Shown piece by piece: positions 12,754-13,976 of a stretch of 13,976 nt of DNA. Source of the stretch: an uncultured Eubacteriales bacterium (GTDB lineage Bacteria; Bacillota; Clostridia; Lachnospirales; Anaerotignaceae). The notes under the pieces were generated by a model. It was not told the DNA's origin. It saw only the letters and a list, made by a program, of their open reading frames with translations, and did not search any database. A program made the translations under genes and the position numbers. Location of the stretch: contig CAKTER010000023.1 of the NCBI GenBank assembly GCA_934552695.1, positions 1 through 13,976 on the forward strand, read 5' to 3'. Within the stretch, counting starts at the first letter, position 1; the number at the start of each line of letters is the position of its first letter.

Positions 12754-13976
12754 GGATAATACCATTCAAAAAGTACTGGTCATTGGCAGCGGCCCCATTG
12801 TGATTGGACAGGCTGCCGAGTTCGACTATTCCGGCACCCAGGCCTGCGAGGCCATTAAGCAGGAGGGCATTGAGGTGGTTTTGGTCAATTCCAATCCCGC
12901 TACCATTATGACCGACCGGGGGATGGCCGACGAAACCTATTTGGAGCCCCTGACCGTGGAGTTTTTGGAAAAGGTGATTGCCAAGGAGCGCCCCGACAGC
13001 ATTATTGCGGGCATGGGCGGGCAAACGGGCTTAAATTTGGCCTGCGAGCTGTACGATAAGGGCATTTTGGAAAAGTACCACATGAAGGTCATCGGCACCT
13101 CTATCGAATCCATTAAGGAGGGCGAGGACCGGGACAGCTTTAAAAAGCTGATGGAGCGCACCAACCAGCCCATTGTGGAAAGCAAGATTGTGACCGATGT
13201 GGAAGAAGCGGTGGACTTTGCCTCCCAGATTGGCTATCCTGTCATCGTCCGGCCCGCCTACACCCTGGGCGGCACCGGCGGCGGCGCCGCCGACGACGAG
13301 GAGCAGCTGCGGGAGATTGCGTCCCACGGCCTGCACTTAAGCCGGGTGGGGCAGGTGCTGATTGAAAAGAGCATTAAGGGCTGGAAGGAAATCGAGTTCG
13401 AGGTGATCCGGGACGGCGCCGGCAACTGCATTACCGTATGCTCTATGGAAAACGTGGACCCGGTGGGTGTGCATACCGGTGACAGCATTGTGGTGGCTCC
13501 CGCCCAAACCCTGTGCGACCGGGAGTACCAAATGCTGCGGAAGGCTGCCATCGATATCATTGATTCCATCGAGATTAAGGGCGGCTGCAACGTCCAGTTT
13601 GCCCTGGATCCCAATAGCTTCGATTATGCCGTGATTGAGATTAACCCCCGGGTGTCCCGGTCGTCGGCCCTGGCCTCCAAGGCCACCGGCTACCCCATTG
13701 CCAAGGTTTCGGCCAAGATTGCACTGGGCTACCGGCTGGATGAGATTGAAAATGCGGTGACGGGCAAAACCTATGCCTGCTTTGAGCCGGCCATTGACTA
13801 TGTGGTGTGCAAAATCCCCAAATGGCCCTTCGATAAGTTCCGCTCCGCCGACCGGAAGCTGGGCACCAAAATGATGGCCACCGGCGAGGTCATGTCCATT
13901 GGCAGCACCTTCGAGGCGGCCTTGCTGAAGGGCATTCGCTCCTTGGAGATTGGCCAGTTTACGCTGGAGCGGGCGT
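12746..13976 (+). CDS. carB: Carbamoyl-phosphate synthase, large subunit, 5' part
   Basis: The frame opens at GTG 12746 and runs off the right edge without a stop. It gives 410 of an expected ~1,070 residues: the carboxyphosphate (first ATP-grasp) half. The product begins [20 protein letters not shown] and continues into a [12 protein letters not shown] segment, the canonical CarB opening. [11 protein letters not shown] (about 89-99), GGTGGG (175-180), [13 protein letters not shown] (about 235-247) and [20 protein letters not shown] (about 298-317) are all present. AAAGGGGG (12730-12737) precedes the GTG at 8 bases. CarAB makes carbamoyl phosphate for pyrB (and for arginine if that pathway is present). 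It is presumably co-transcribed from the pyr promoter. Confidence 0.96.
   Translation, partial: MPKDNTIQKVLVIGSGPIVIGQAAEFDYSGTQACEAIKQEGIEVVLVNSNPATIMTDRGMADETYLEPLTVEFLEKVIAKERPDSIIAGMGGQTGLNLACELYDKGILEKYHMKVIGTSIESIKEGEDRDSFKKLMERTNQPIVESKIVTDVEEAVDFASQIGYPVIVRPAYTLGGTGGGAADDEEQLREIASHGLHLSRVGQVLIEKSIKGWKEIEFEVIRDGAGNCITVCSMENVDPVGVHTGDSIVVAPAQTLCDREYQMLRKAAIDIIDSIEIKGGCNVQFALDPNSFDYAVIEINPRVSRSSALASKATGYPIAKVSAKIALGYRLDEIENAVTGKTYACFEPAIDYVVCKIPKWPFDKFRSADRKLGTKMMATGEVMSIGSTFEAALLKGIRSLEIGQFTLERA

Noticed and set aside
1..13976. CRISPR array, tRNA/rRNA genes, prophage or defence system
   Set aside because: No direct-repeat arrays, tRNA cloverleaf ends, phage genes or defence domains were recognised on either strand.

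Overview
The window reads as chromosomal DNA of a GC-rich anaerobic Firmicute, most likely class Clostridia (Oscillospiraceae/Ruminococcaceae-like). The evidence is strong purine-rich Shine-Dalgarno sites, frequent GTG starts, CGG/GCC-rich codon use, Firmicute-type ECF transporter parts and a pyr cluster of the pyrB-pyrC-pyrF-carA-carB type. Taxonomy is inferred from gene style only. Apart from one possible 20-bp insertion-sequence end, there are no RNA genes, CRISPR arrays, intact mobile elements or defence genes that I can support.

Layout: (1) Positions 1-3465, forward strand: the tail of a DUF4430 (transcobalamin-C-terminal-like) protein, an EcfT transmembrane subunit, and one large protein that fuses two ECF ATPase domains to a C-terminal membrane S-component. 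Together they look like a dedicated vitamin-uptake ECF transporter, most plausibly for a corrinoid. They end at a bidirectional terminator. (2) Positions 3530-8110, reverse strand: a six-gene operon read folE - folP - folB/folK fusion - amino-acid-type ABC binding lipoprotein - permease - ATPase. The folate genes make 7,8-dihydropteroate precursors. The ABC genes follow without a gap, because the binding-protein start codon overlaps the folBK stop. A hairpin terminator between binding protein and permease probably tunes expression. (3) Positions 8111-8538: a divergent control region with a reverse promoter for folE and a forward promoter for pyr. The forward leader holds a 36-codon ORF with an excellent Shine-Dalgarno site, and its stop codon lies inside the 5' arm of a 14-bp Rho-independent terminator. 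(4) Positions 8539-13976, forward strand: pyrB, pyrC, pyrF, carA and the first 410 codons of carB. All are overlapping, and they cover carbamoyl phosphate, carbamoyl aspartate, dihydroorotate and OMP decarboxylation. pyrK, pyrD and pyrE are not in the window and may follow carB.

The most noteworthy items are the pyr leader, whose architecture resembles the translation-coupled pyrBI attenuator of enterobacteria rather than the PyrR system expected in Firmicutes; the ATPase-ATPase-S-component triple fusion next to a DUF4430 protein; and the translational coupling of an amino-acid-type ABC transporter to folate synthesis genes. The enzymes themselves are ordinary and appear intact.
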